The notes beneath the pieces are model-generated. The model was not told where the DNA came from, did not search any database, and saw only the letters and a program-made list of their open reading frames with translations. A DNA stretch of 64,000 bases from Prunella strophiata (taxonomy: Eukaryota > Chordata > Aves > Passeriformes > Prunellidae). The position numbers and the translations under genes were made by a program. Positions 53,851-64,000 of this stretch are shown piece by piece; the first letter of the stretch is position 1, and each line of letters starts with the position of its first letter. The DNA is taken from the NCBI GenBank assembly GCA_036583965.1, contig JAZBQD010000019.1:682001-746000 (forward strand). The letters are read 5' to 3'.

Positions 53851-55988
53851 CAGAGGGATCCTGCAGGGATCATTCCCCTCCTGTGAGGGTGTGAGGTTTT
53901 CCTTGGAATTTCTGGCATCAGGGAGATCCTTGTGAAGGATTTTCCCAAGGATTTTCAGCTGGGAACCCTTGGGAAGGGATTGGAGCTGGAATGTGCCTGC
54001 AGGGAATTGGGATGGTTTGTATCCCAATCCAGCCTTTTGGGAAGGATGATCCAACCTGAGGAATTTATGAAATTCCCACATCATGGAATGTTTATAACAA
54101 CACCATTTTATCCAGCCTTTCTATCCCTTTATGCCATAAATATCACTCCTTTTCCAAGAAAATTATTTGCACTCTTTATGATAATCCCTGATAAAAAGGG
54201 AGCTGGATACTTGAAATATGCTCAGATTTCCATGGGATTAAAAAAAAAAAAAAAAAAAAAAAAGGATTTTTGGCATCCCAGCTGTGCCATCCATGGCTTT
54301 TTGTGCTGGGAAAGGGAAAATGGGAGTGAGGAGCAGGAGGAAGGAGGGACAAGGATGGGATGGGGGTTGCTCCTTCCCATATTCCCACTGCAGCCCATGC
54401 ACTTCCATCATGGATCCCATCCCAGATATTCCATCAGCAGCTTCCAGCTTCCCCCTGAGCTGAAAACAGAGACTTTGCACCTCTGGAATATGAGTTAGGA
54501 ATTAAGGGAATATTCCCAGGGGAGGGGAGGTTCAGGAATTTGGATCACCACAGGATTGGAGGCTCTTTTCCCTGGAAATGAAAACTCTCCTCCCTGGATA
54601 TTGGATTCCCTTCCCATTTTCCTGATTTTTAGCATTGTTTTGGTGGAACATGGATCAATCCACAAATTAGGGAAGTGTTACACTGCAAGGCCCAAATCCA
54701 CATGGGAATGCTACCACTGGAGTTTTTGGGATAGGTTTTAACTTGGAATTTTCTCTCCTCAGGCACAAAGTAATTCCATTTTTTCTGAGCCGTCCCTCCT
54801 GTAGGGTGAGATGCAGAAAAATGGGAATTATCCCAATTTGGTGCAGCTGGAGCACCTCATTCACCAACCAGAGCTGCTCCCATTCCCTTTTTAATAAACT
54901 CCTCACACCTGGAGCTAATCCTGATCATTACTTAAAGCTGGGAGCTTGGTTTAATTCCAAAAAAAAAAAAAACCTTGGAAGGAGCTGGTAGAGCTGGGTA
55001 CTCCTGTTATCCTGCTTTTCCTAATGTAAGTTTTTACTTTTTATTAAAATGATTTATTTGCCTGAGATGGAAGGGAAAGGTGGGTGGAAAATCCAGGGGT
55101 TTTCCTGGATGTGAAATTCCAAATAAAACCTGGATAGGGAGGGAACTTCTTTCTTGTGCTCCAGATTTTCTGTGGGATTTGAGTGAAGGTCCTGGAGCAG
55201 CTTTTGTGGGGCTGGATGGGGTTTCTACTCCCAGTGCTGCCTCTGGGTTATCCCTCATGGATTGATGGAATTCCAGGGAGAAAAAGGAGGTTTTATGGAA
55301 TTTGGAGTCTCTGGGATAAGGTTGATTTAGGATTCCTGAGGCTGAACCTAATGGGCAAAACTGTGGGGTTTGGGGTAAATTATGATTTCCAAGAGCTGTT
55401 GTAGGTGACTTTTGGAAAATCCAGTGTTTTCCTAGAAAAATGAATTCAATTCCAAGTAAATGAAGACAGGGATAGAGAGTGTGCTCCATTTTAATTTAAA
55501 TTGTGACTTCCAGGAGTTATCCCAGAGTGATCAGAAAAATCACCTGGAAAAGTGGGAATGTGCTGGGAGTTATTTTGCTTTGGGAATTTGGTGTTTTTAT
55601 TTTATTTTCCTGTGTTATAAAACAGAAGAGAACTTTCAAAACCGACGAGTTTCACTTCAAAGCTGTCACAACACTGAGATGTTTTCCAGTTATTCAAAAA
55701 TCAGGAATTCATGGAATATGTCAGCCTTTGGAATCCGTCCTTCTTCTTGCTGGAACAAAAGTTTGGTGGGAGGAGAGGGAACAATGGAGCCACATTTGGG
55801 TGGGTGAGGGAGGAGCTGCTCCCCAATCCAATGGGAGAAATCCCAGATTTTCCAGGAATTCCTGGGTTTTTAAACCAGGCTGTGCATGTGCTATGGGCAG
55901 GAAGGGAACTGGAGCTCCATGGAATGATTTATTTGGGATGAACAAGGCTGGGCTTGTTCCTTGGTCTTGTTCCTGATCCCAGAACAGG
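53851..55988 (+). other. Intron 1, unique DNA, no exon seen
   Basis: Contains a 23-base A run at about 54241-54263 and a shorter one near 54960, which may be remnants of poly(A) tails or simple slippage. No coding exon with splice sites recognised. Confidence 0.5.
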
Positions 55989-56815
55989 AATTGGGCTCTA
56001 TTAAAATTAAATTTGTTGTATTTTGACACCAATTAATTGATCATCAGTTAATTAATGTCACCTGGCTGATGGAACTGGAATTTTTGGAATTCTTCTGAGC
56101 AGGGCGAAGAGTTGGATTTGGTCCTTGTGGGATCTTTGACCAGAAGTTCCTGATCTCAGCTGGGCTCCATTACAAATAAATGTGTTGTGTTTTGACACCA
56201 ATTAATTAATTATCACTTAATTAGGTGCACTTGGCTGTGGGTGATGATGGAGCTGGAATGTTGGGATTTTCCTGAGCTGGGTTTGATCCTTGTGGGATCT
56301 GTTCCTGATCCCAGCTGGGCTCTATCAAACATAAATCTGTTGTTTTGGAACACCAATTGATTAATTATCAGCTGATTAATGTCACCTGGCTGATGGAGCT
56401 GGAATTTTTGGGATTGTCTTGAGCAGGGCCAGGGGTTGGATTTGATCTTTGTGGGCTTTTTGACCAGAGGTTCCTGATCCCACCTGGGCTCTATCAGCCC
56501 TTGTAACTAGGGACACTAATTAATTAATTATCAGTTAATTAATGTCACCTGGCTGATTGAGTTGGGATTCTTGGAGTTTTCCTGTGTGGGGCCAGGAGTT
56601 GGATTTGATCCTTGTGGGATTTTTGGCCCAAGGTTCCTGATCCCACCTGGGCTCTATTACAAATAAATTTGTTGTGTTTTGACACCAATTAATTAATTAT
56701 CACTTAATTAGTTGCACCTGGCTGTGGGTGCTGATAGAGCTGGAATGTTGGGATTGCCAGGAGCTGGATTTGATCCTTGTGGGTTCTTTGCACCTTGGGA
56801 TATTCCATGATTTCA
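55989..56815 (+). repeat. 155-170 bp tandem array, 5 units, each with a CR1-like tail
   Basis: The block CACCAATTAATT (or close) occurs at about 56027, 56196, 56351, 56514 and 56684. Each unit joins an AT-rich inverted-repeat segment (AATTAATTATCAGTTAATTA) to a CR1 type C-like end (GGGCCAGGAGTTGGATTTGA, TCCTTGTGGGAT). The last unit ends GGATATTCCATGATTTCATG, a true CR1 terminus. Confidence 0.9.
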
Positions 56816-57044
56816 TGAATGGTTTGTTCCAGCAGAAAACGGGACTGAAATGATGAATTAAGAAGAGTTTTCCAAATTTATGGGGTGGGATTTATCCTGG
56901 GTTGGTATCCACGGGTTCCAGGGCCAGTGGGAACATCCAGGCAGTGCCAGCTCTTTCCCAAGGGCAGAATTCCAGCAGATCCCAGCAATCTGTGCTCAGC
57001 CAGGCTGAAAAGCCTTGAAAAAAAATAAAATATGAGGGAAAAAT

Positions 57045-57150
57045 CCCCCATGGAATGGTTTGGGTTTGGAAAGGACCTAAATCCCACCCCTGCCTCAACC
57101 AGGGAAGCTTCTCCCTATCCCAGGCTGCTCCAAGCTCCACGAGCACTAAT
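57045..57150 (-). mobile_element. CR1 tail, type A-like
   Basis: CCCATGGAATGGTTTGGGTT, AAGGACCTAAATCCC, then ATCCCAGGCTGCTCCAAGC; minus orientation. Confidence 0.82.
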
Positions 57151-57797
57151 TGGATCTCGTTAGTTTAATTAAACTATTTTTGCCTTTTAGCAAAGCTTAG
57201 CTTTACCCTCAGGCACAAAAACCCCCGGAATTTTCCTGCTTGGGATCCCAGTCCTGAGAAAAAGAACATTTTTTGCCCACAGCCACTCTGTGCTCCAAAA
57301 AAAATCCCTCAAAAGTTCTGGGGTTTTTTAGAAGTGCAGTGTCAATACCCTGGAACCAAACTGCCACCTGGGCAAATCCGATGGGATTTCTCCTCTGGGT
57401 TTTCCCAGCTCCCCTAAGAGCCCTTTCCTGGGTGTGCTGAGGGAAGGCAGCTCCTGAATATTTGTTAGGGATTGTGTGAAAATTGTAGGAATGAAGGCAG
57501 GCATTAAATGAGGGTGTTTAGGGAATGAATGGGATCTTTTCTTTTTTTGTGTTTGCTGGGAAAGCTGTGGAATTCTCCCCTCCTGAGTGGGATTTTCCAG
57601 CTGATTTTTTTTGGGAGAAATTGAGGTTCTGTGCTCTGCCTGAGCTGTTTGGGGATTTGTGGATGGGACAACTGGGACAGGATGGGATAAACTGGTGAAA
57701 CCCAATGAACCCTTTCCTTATCCAGACCCTGCAGTTGGAGATTTGGGTCAGGAAAAATCAGGGGTGTGGGAGAATCTGTGTCCTGGATAAAGCCTGG
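57151..57797 (+). other. Intron 1, unique DNA, no exon seen
   Basis: Nothing recognised. Confidence 0.5.
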
Positions 57798-58065
57798 AAG
57801 GACGGAACACAGGGAATGCTCCCAGTGCCAGAGAGGAGAAGAAAGAGAGAGGAGAATGTGAGGATAATAGACTAATGGATGAAGGATAACGAACAGGATG
57901 ATGGGAGATTGGGAATTTCTGGCTGGGCTGGAATTGCCAGAGCAGCTGTGGCTGCCCCTGGATCCCTGGCAGTGCCCAAGGCCAGGCTGGACACTGGGGC
58001 TGGGAGCACCTGGGACAGTGGGAAGTGTCCCTGGTTTGGAATGGGATGATCCCTTCCAGACTCAT
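57798..58065 (+). mobile_element. CR1 LINE tail, type A, with local insert
   Basis: AACACAGGGAATGCTCCCAG, then about 60 bases of unrelated A/G-rich sequence (57835-57900), then the standard GGCTGCCCCTGGATCCCTGG block and a decayed terminus. Confidence 0.88.
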
Positions 58066-58431
58066 AGGATGTCCTCAAAGTCCTGATCCAAAGGCATTCC
58101 AATGGAATTCAGAGGTTTTCTCAGCCTGGAGAGGCCTCCCTGGACTCACACTGGGAAAATATGGGAGGCTTGAGGGTGATTTGGTGGGGGATCCCTGAGC
58201 TGTGCTGATGGATTGGGAATGGTTGGGAATTTCCTCTGATCCAGTTCCTCGTGTTGATCTTTTTTTATGGAAAATTATATCGGGATCATTTGAGAAAAAT
58301 GGGAATGAGGTGGTGTTTTCAATTGGCAGAATGGGGGAAAGTTTGAGAGGACTTTGGGATTCATTTCAGCTGGAACAGGAAGGGGAGTTGGGAGGTGGAG
58401 ATTTGTGAAGCTGGGAATGGGGATCATTCCA

Positions 58432-58645
58432 TGGAGAGGGACTGGGGACAAGGGATGGAGGGACAGGACCCAGGGAATGGCTCCCAGTGCCAGAGGGCAG
58501 GGATGGATGGGAGATTGGGAATTGGGAATTCCTGGCTGGGCTGGAACTCCCAGAGCAGCTGTGGCTGCCCCTGGATCCCTGGCAGTGCCCAAGGCCAGGC
58601 TGGAGCAGCCTGGCACAGTGGGAAGTGCTGGGGCTGGAATGGGCT
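58432..58645 (+). mobile_element. CR1 LINE tail, type A, with internal deletion
   Basis: GAGAGGGACTGGGGACAAGG through CCCTGGATCCCTGGCAGTGC; the GACACTGGGGCTGG segment is missing between GGCCAGGCTGG and AGCAGCC. Terminus missing. Confidence 0.88.
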
Positions 58646-58817
58646 GTTGTGGATTTTCCTGCAGGAAGCTTGGTTGCTGCTCCCAAACTTTGTGAAACAC
58701 CTCCAACATTCCCAAAGGATCCAATCCCTGGAGTTGCTCAGATCCTGGTGTTAAAAAGTTTCTATTTGGATTTCATTTGTTCCCTCCTGGAAGTTTTGTA
58801 CCACGGGGATTTGGCCT

Positions 58818-59062
58818 CCTGCTCCAGGGAACAGGGACCAGGAGGCATAGGGAAGGCCTCATGCTGGGCCGGGCAGGCTCAGGGTGGGCACAGGCACAAT
58901 TTCCATGGAAAGGGGGCTCAGACATGAGAACTGCCCAGGGAGCTTTTGGAGTGCTCAGTCCTGGAGGGATTTATTAAAATTCCATGTGGCAGGTGGCATT
59001 GGCAGTGCTGGGGAATGGTTGAACTTGGTCTTTGTAGGCTTTTCCCACCTCAATTATTCCAA
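58818..59062 (+). mobile_element. CR1 LINE tail, type B-like
   Basis: TCCAGGGAACAGGGACCAGG, GGCAGGCTCAGGGTGGGCAC, TGGCATTGGCAGTGCTGGGG, ending CCTCAATTATTCC. The 30-bp unit region is not included. Confidence 0.85.
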
Positions 59063-60219
59063 AGGGAACAAAAGCCTGCATGGAATTGGGATCCCCTCAG
59101 GGTGATATCTCTCCATGAGATTTGGAGTTTTTTTTCCTCCAGGCTGCTCCCGTGACTGTGGGATTGCATTTTCCTCCTCATAAAATCCTTCTTTCATTAA
59201 CTAACTTCACAACTCTTCCTGTGAGGTTTGTTATTTCCCTCCACATTGTTCCTGAAAATCCCTGACAAACTTTACAAACCTGGGATTTTCGTGGTCAGCT
59301 GGAATCCAAGGATTTTTTATGCCATGGACCTGGGTTTCCTGGATTGCCCTCCGAGGTGGGCTTATCTGGGTGTTCACATCCAGGGAAACTCAGGATTCCT
59401 GAAGTGCGAAAACCCCACATTGTGGGAAGGAGAAGGGGGTGATTCCTGGCTTTAACAGGTGGATGTGATGGGAACTATTTCTGTGGGAAGGGAATGGGAA
59501 GAAATGGAGAATTCCAAGGAATAAAGACCTTTGGCAGGGAGTGAAATTAAAGCTGTTTTCCTTTTTTTTTTTTTTTGCCCTATTTGAATCCAGATTTCCT
59601 TGGCCTCCAAGGCCTTTGGTTGGTTTGTGCATCACCTGGCCCATTGGGATCTCGCTCCTGGCACAGATCCAAGGATTCTGGCCATTGATAATAATAATAA
59701 TCATCATAATTAGCATGTCTGAGGGAAGCTGCCATGGTTTGGATGAGTTTTAGAGGGAAAAAAATTCCCACAAAGGAGAGGGATTATTAATTACTTGTAA
59801 GAAGCATTAAAGGACATTTGGGATTTCTGGAAATTCAGGAGATCTGATTTCCAGTAGCTCATTTTAGTGACTTCCCTCAATCTGAGCTGCCCAACTACAG
59901 GGTAATTTCCAGAGGGGTGGAAATAACTCCCACTTTTATTTCAAGGAAAAATGCAGATAATTGGGAATTTAAAGAAAACTTGGCAGGGTTTGTCAGCTTC
60001 GTGCCTTTATTAATGGGGAGGTAAAATGAGGATTATGGGGAATGAAGTGGATCAAAGGAGGTGCTGCCTAATTTTCCTTTGAATTCTCCTCAAGTGCATC
60101 CAAGAAATCCTTTCAAACTCGAGCAGAGGGAGAAGGGGAATTGGGACAGTCGGGAATCTGATTTGGGTCCTGGGTGGTTGGTGCTGAGGATATTCCCTTC
60201 ATTCCCCTATGGGAAAAAT
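59063..60219 (+). other. Intron 1, unique DNA with short simple repeats
   Basis: T run at about 59560-59576 and an AAT run at 59688-59702. No exon recognised. Confidence 0.5.
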
Positions 60220-60300
60220 GGAATTTTAGAGTCCCAGATTTCTGGAGTGGTTTGGATTGAAGGGCACCTGGAGGCTCATCCCTGCCCTTCCCAGGGACCT
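60220..60300 (-). mobile_element. Short CR1 terminus
   Basis: GATTTCTGGAGTGGTTTGGA, TTGAAGGGCACCTGGAGGCT; a diverged minus-strand CR1 end. Confidence 0.6.
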
Positions 60301-61194
60301 TCCTCTTTCCAGGTTTTTCCATCCTTCCAACATTTATTTTCCAGGGGAAAAATCTGCTTTTTCCTGGGCGGATGTTGGAATTTGACAGAATCCTTTGCCT
60401 GTGGAAAAACCTTCCTGAATTTTCCCTCCTCTGGGCACCTCTGTGGGGTTTTGGGGTGTGACTGGAAGAGTTTGGGGATTTAGAGCAAAAAATTTCCAAA
60501 ACTGGGGCAGGGATAAGGAAAACCATCCCCGGGGACCATCCACACTTAATCCTGAGGATTCCGGGGCTCTAAAAGGATGAAAGACAAAAAAAAAAAAAAC
60601 AAACCTAAAACAAGGTGTGGGGAATTTTTTGGTATCTCTCTTCCCCTCATCCCGGTGAGCTAAAATAGGCCTGGGACATGTCAGGAAATAATTCCTTTGG
60701 GATTTCATTTTAGCTCAGTCTGGATTTCTTCCCTTTCCTGGATTTTGGGGCCGGGTTTTTGCTCCCCTCTGAGGGTTTTAGGGCCATTTTTGAGGAATTT
60801 TGCCCTGCAAGGCTGGCCCTGGATTAAATTTTGGGTCCATCCACAACCAAGCAGCCCCCCCGACCCATCATCCCTGTGGGAAGCAGTCTGCTCAAGCAAA
60901 CATGATGGGAAAATTCATCATGATTATTTTTTTAGGACAAATAATTCTCCTGTAATTATCACGGTGACAATTAACGGGGACATTAAACACGCACTGCCAT
61001 GAATTCTGTTTTCCCCCCCAGCCGCTCTTCCAAAGGCTCCTCCATCCCCACAAATCCTGGCACAGTGGGAGCTCTCAGCATCCTGCCTTCCTTCCCTGGT
61101 TTTTCACTGATTCCCATAAATTTTGAGGGTGCAGTTTCCTTCTCTCCCAGCACATGGAATAAACCAAGCTTTGGGTGATCCTGAGTGGGGGGGG
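60301..61194 (+). other. Intron 1, unique DNA; possible conserved block at 60895-61005
   Basis: A run at about 60588-60599. The block at 60895-61005 is AT-rich with a small inverted repeat; see findings. No exon recognised. Confidence 0.45.
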
Positions 61195-61515
61195 GATGAT
61201 TTTTTGGAAGTTGGAAGGGACCTTGAATCCCGACCCTGGAGGGCAGGGAACACCTCTCCACGTCCCCCGGTGCTCCCAGCCCCATGGTCCACCTGGCCTT
61301 GGCACTGCCAGGGCCAGGGGCAGCCACAGCTGCTCTGGCAATCCCATCCACCAGCCAGCCATTTCTTCCCAATCTCCCACCGGCAAATCTCTGTTCTGAT
61401 TTGAGCCATTTCCCGGTGGTCCTTCCCTCCATGCTTTTCCCCAGTCCCTCTCCGCTCTCCTGGAGCCCCCTTCAGGCTCTGATCTATTCCCTGACTTCTC
61501 CTCTCCAGCTCTTGG
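61195..61515 (-). mobile_element. CR1 LINE tail, type A, diverged
   Basis: GGAAGTTGGAAGGGACCTTG, GGGGCAGCCACAGCTGCTCT, CTCTCCTGGAGCCCCCTTCA. More changes than other type A copies, so probably older. Confidence 0.87.
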
Positions 61516-62282
61516 ATCAGTTCTTGGCCTCCTCTGATGTTCCATTATGCTTAAAAAATATCCTTTATATCCACCAAAAATCCTTATTTATTTTTAGAAA
61601 TTGTAAGAAAATATATAATAGAGTTTTATCCATTAAAATACATCATTCCCATATCCAAGGGCATCAGACAAAATAAACAGGAAAGGTTTATCCCAAGTTT
61701 TTTTCCCCTCCTTTGGATCTGGCCATGAGGCTGAGTTTCATCTCTGATTTTATTTTAATTTAATCATCCTGAATAATGTTCATTCCTGTGGAAAACAGCT
61801 TTTGGATGAAATCACATCTGAGAAAGGGGGGACAACTTGGAGAACTGTGGATTTCCCTCCCATATTAAAATTTTGTTGTCTCCCCATTTTCCATTTGGGG
61901 TTTTGCTATTAATTTAAGTGATTCAAGCAAAGCACAACAAGATCATATTTTGGGTGAGTACACATACCCCCAATGTTTGATATTATCAACAAATCCAACC
62001 CAGCAGTGTAAAACAAATCCTTTTGCTTTATCTTGGATTAAATGATTTTTTTTTTTCCGCTCATTTTGGCGAGTGAACAACAATAAACAAAATAAAATCA
62101 GTGTTTGCCCAGAATGGGTCACAAAGAGATTAATAAATTATTTCCTCTGGGCCATCCAGTGGCAGCAGGAGAGCTGAAAGTCCTCCTCCTGCAGATCTCG
62201 CAATTTTTTAATTCCTTTATGTGGGGTGTGGGAGAGACGGGAAGATTTGTTAGAATTTGAAGGAATTTACCGGGAATTTTCT
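61516..62282 (+). other. Intron 1, AT-rich unique DNA
   Basis: AT-rich, with a T run at 62047-62057. No exon or repeat family recognised. Confidence 0.5.
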
Positions 62283-62456
62283 TTTTCTTCCTGGAAAGGT
62301 GGGAATTTCCCAGGGATGTTTGGAGTGCCCAGCCTGGAGTTCCAAGGAATTCCTGAGGTGGCACTCAGATGCTCTGGGCTGGGGACAAGGTGGGGATGGG
62401 GCACCAGCTGGACTCGATGGCCCTGGAGGGATATCCCACTCAGGAAATTTTGGGAT
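62283..62456 (+). mobile_element. CR1 LINE tail, type B
   Basis: GGGATGTTTGGAGTGCCCAG, GATGCTCTGGGCTGGGGACA, AGCTGGACTCGATGGCCCTG; terminus decayed (AATTTTGGGATT). Confidence 0.83.
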
Positions 62457-62584
62457 TAAAGCCTCAGGCTGGATGGGATTGTGGCTGTGGGTGGAAGGAG
62501 CAATCCCAGAGCTGCTGGAATTCAGCCCCTTCAGCTGGAGGAACGTGGGGTGCTTCCTCTGTGTCCAGAATCTCCTTCCTAAAT

Positions 62585-62705
62585 CATGGGTTGGTTGGGA
62601 TTGGGAGGGACTTGGAAAAGTTCATCAGGGACCAAGCGGACACCTCCCACGGTCCAGGTGATCCAGGTGCTCCTCCACCTGGCTGGCACTGCCAGGGATC
62701 CGGGA
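62585..62705 (-). mobile_element. CR1 tail, type A-like
   Basis: ATGGGTTGGTTGGGATTGGG, GGACACCTCCCACGGTCCAG, GGCACTGCCAGGGATCCGGG in minus orientation. Confidence 0.75.
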
Positions 62706-63002
62706 AGCCCTAAGTAAGTGATCCTTAGTTTTAAAAAGCACCAGTAAATAGGAATTCCAGGGAATCCCCAATGCTCGCCACGAGGTGACTTCCACTCCAA
62801 CCCCCTGGGATCACTCCCTTCCCTCACTCCCAGCCCAGGCTCAAATCCCTGGGAAGCACAAATCCAACAGGAGCAACTTACCACTTACAGCAGCTTTAAC
62901 TCCACCCAACAACTCCTGTGGGAAGATCATTCCCATGACATGGCAGCCTTAGGGAAGAAAGGGCTTAAAAATCGGATAAAAGGAATCATCCCAAAGATGG
63001 GC
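62706..63002 (+). other. Intron 1, unique DNA
   Basis: Nothing recognised. Confidence 0.5.
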
Positions 63003-63385
63003 ATGGTTTGGGATTGGAAGGGATTTTTAAACTTTCATCCCATTTCCCAGCCCCTTTTCCTGGACAGGTGATCTTCCACTTCCCAGGCTGCTCCAGCCCC
63101 AGTGTCCAGCCTGGCCGTGGTCACTGCCAGGGAATCCAGGGGCAGCCACAGCTGCTCTGGCAATTCCAGCCCAGCCAGGAATTCCCAATTCCATCTCCCT
63201 CCATCCCTGTCCCTCTGGCACGTGGGATCCATTCTCTGTGCCTTGTCCCCCTCCATTGTCCCGCATCCCTCTGCAGCTCTCCTGGAGCCCCTTCAGGCCC
63301 TGCCAGGGCTCTGAGCCTCCCTGGATGCATTCTCCTCTCCAGGGGAGCATTCCAGCTCTCCGAGCCTGTCTCCAGCCCTGGGAGG
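63003..63385 (-). mobile_element. CR1 LINE tail, type A, long copy
   Basis: ATGGTTTGGGATTGGAAGGG through CCAGCCCCAGTGTCCAGCCT and TGGAGCCCCTTCAGGCCCTG to CTCTCCAGGGG; minus orientation, near full for this tail type. Confidence 0.9.
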
Positions 63386-63958
63386 CTCGTTTAGTGGATC
63401 CTCTGGATCACTCCAGCAGCTCCATGTTGAGGGGGCAGAAGTACCCTTTTCCCTCTTCCTACACTGTGGGGAAGCAGCCCAAGGAATGGAGGATTCCAGT
63501 CTGAGGCTATTCAGCCTCTCCCACCAGTGCCTCCAATCCTTCTCCTCATCCCTGAGCCTTTTGCAGCTCATCCCAATATTTAGGGAACGATCTGCTTTGC
63601 ACTGGAAGGGGCTGGAAGTGCCAGCCTGGAGGACCTGGATTTTTCCATGCAGGGAGTGGAGGTTTGGCCACATCCCAGCCTTGCACCTACACTGATCTGC
63701 TCTGATCTTTCCCTTTGTCCTCCCAGATAACTTGGAAAACAAATGGAGCTGTGGGGAGCTTTTTCTTGGGATGACAATTTCCATGTGGAGGTTATTACAC
63801 CGCCTGTGTTTTCCTTCAATGAACAATCATCCTCCCTTTCCTGGGATGTTTTTGGGTTTATTTTGCTCCAAATATTTGGCTCCAGCTGATTTGTGACAAG
63901 AGGGAAATTTGATCAAATCCCAACTTTGTGCGAGTGATGGATCCCTTGGATCTGCATT

Positions 63959-63990
<32 letters not shown>

Positions 63991-64000
63991 CAAAGGAAGA
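63386..64000 (+). other. Intron 1, unique DNA ending in a poly(T) run
   Basis: No exon recognised. 63963-63990 is an uninterrupted T run close to the window end. Confidence 0.5.

Noticed and set aside
54241..54263. Poly(A) run as a processed pseudogene tail
   Set aside because: Upstream sequence has no recognisable coding remnant and I found no flanking target-site duplication.
1..64000. tRNA, rRNA, snRNA or microRNA genes
   Set aside because: I looked for conserved tRNA box sequences and obvious stable hairpins while reading and saw none I could defend; a covariance-model search would be needed to exclude them.

Overview
This is nuclear DNA from a bird, almost certainly a songbird (passerine). 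The evidence is dozens of 5'-truncated CR1 LINE tails in both orientations, several ending in the ATTCCATG-type 3' repeat, plus a solo LTR of a type I recognise from passerine endogenous retroviruses. There are no bacterial-style operons; nearly every long open frame is a by-product of tandem repeats or CR1 sequence.

One gene is supported. At 47069-47141 (+) lies a signal-peptide exon (strong Kozak ATG, 24 codons plus one base, then GTGAGT) whose end, LLTVLLEGSSGQGVY, is nearly that of MDGA2, a GPI-anchored immunoglobulin-superfamily synapse regulator; MDGA1 is the alternative. It sits in a large CpG-rich region (about 44.45-49.23 kb). Everything downstream to 64000 would be the start of intron 1; everything upstream is promoter and intergenic DNA. 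No other exon, tRNA, rRNA or structured RNA was found.

Layout: 1-7.3 kb, intergenic DNA with CR1 tails and a solo LTR with a 6-bp target-site duplication nested in an older CR1. 7.6-12.6 kb, a 5-kb array of about 164 copies of a 30-bp unit continuous with a CR1 body. 12.8-13.4 kb, an LTR-like stretch almost free of G. 13.7-44 kb, CR1 copies, several minisatellites and otherwise featureless DNA. 44.6-46.7 kb, a GC-rich 14-17 bp minisatellite; 46.8-46.9 kb, a 46-triplet GGA run; 46.9-47.8 kb, unique CpG-island core with exon 1; 47.8-48.7 kb, a second GC-rich 17/34-bp minisatellite. 49-64 kb, intron 1 with small arrays, a 5-copy array of about 160 bp containing CR1 tail sequence, and more CR1 copies.

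The theme of the window is tandem repeats grown from parts of CR1. The 30-bp unit is an internal piece of one CR1 tail type, present once or twice in two ordinary copies, about 8 times in a third (37.7 kb) and about 164 times in a fourth (7.6-12.6 kb). A perfect (ATCCC)27 lies in another CR1 tail, and the array at 56 kb has a third kind of CR1 end in each unit. The MDGA exon is boxed in by minisatellites on both sides.

Labels used here for CR1 tails (mine, not database names): type A carries CTGCCCCTGGATCCCTGGCA; type B carries CCAGGGAACAGGGACAGGAG; type C carries GTGGGATTGTTGGGGTGTC, each read in CR1 sense.
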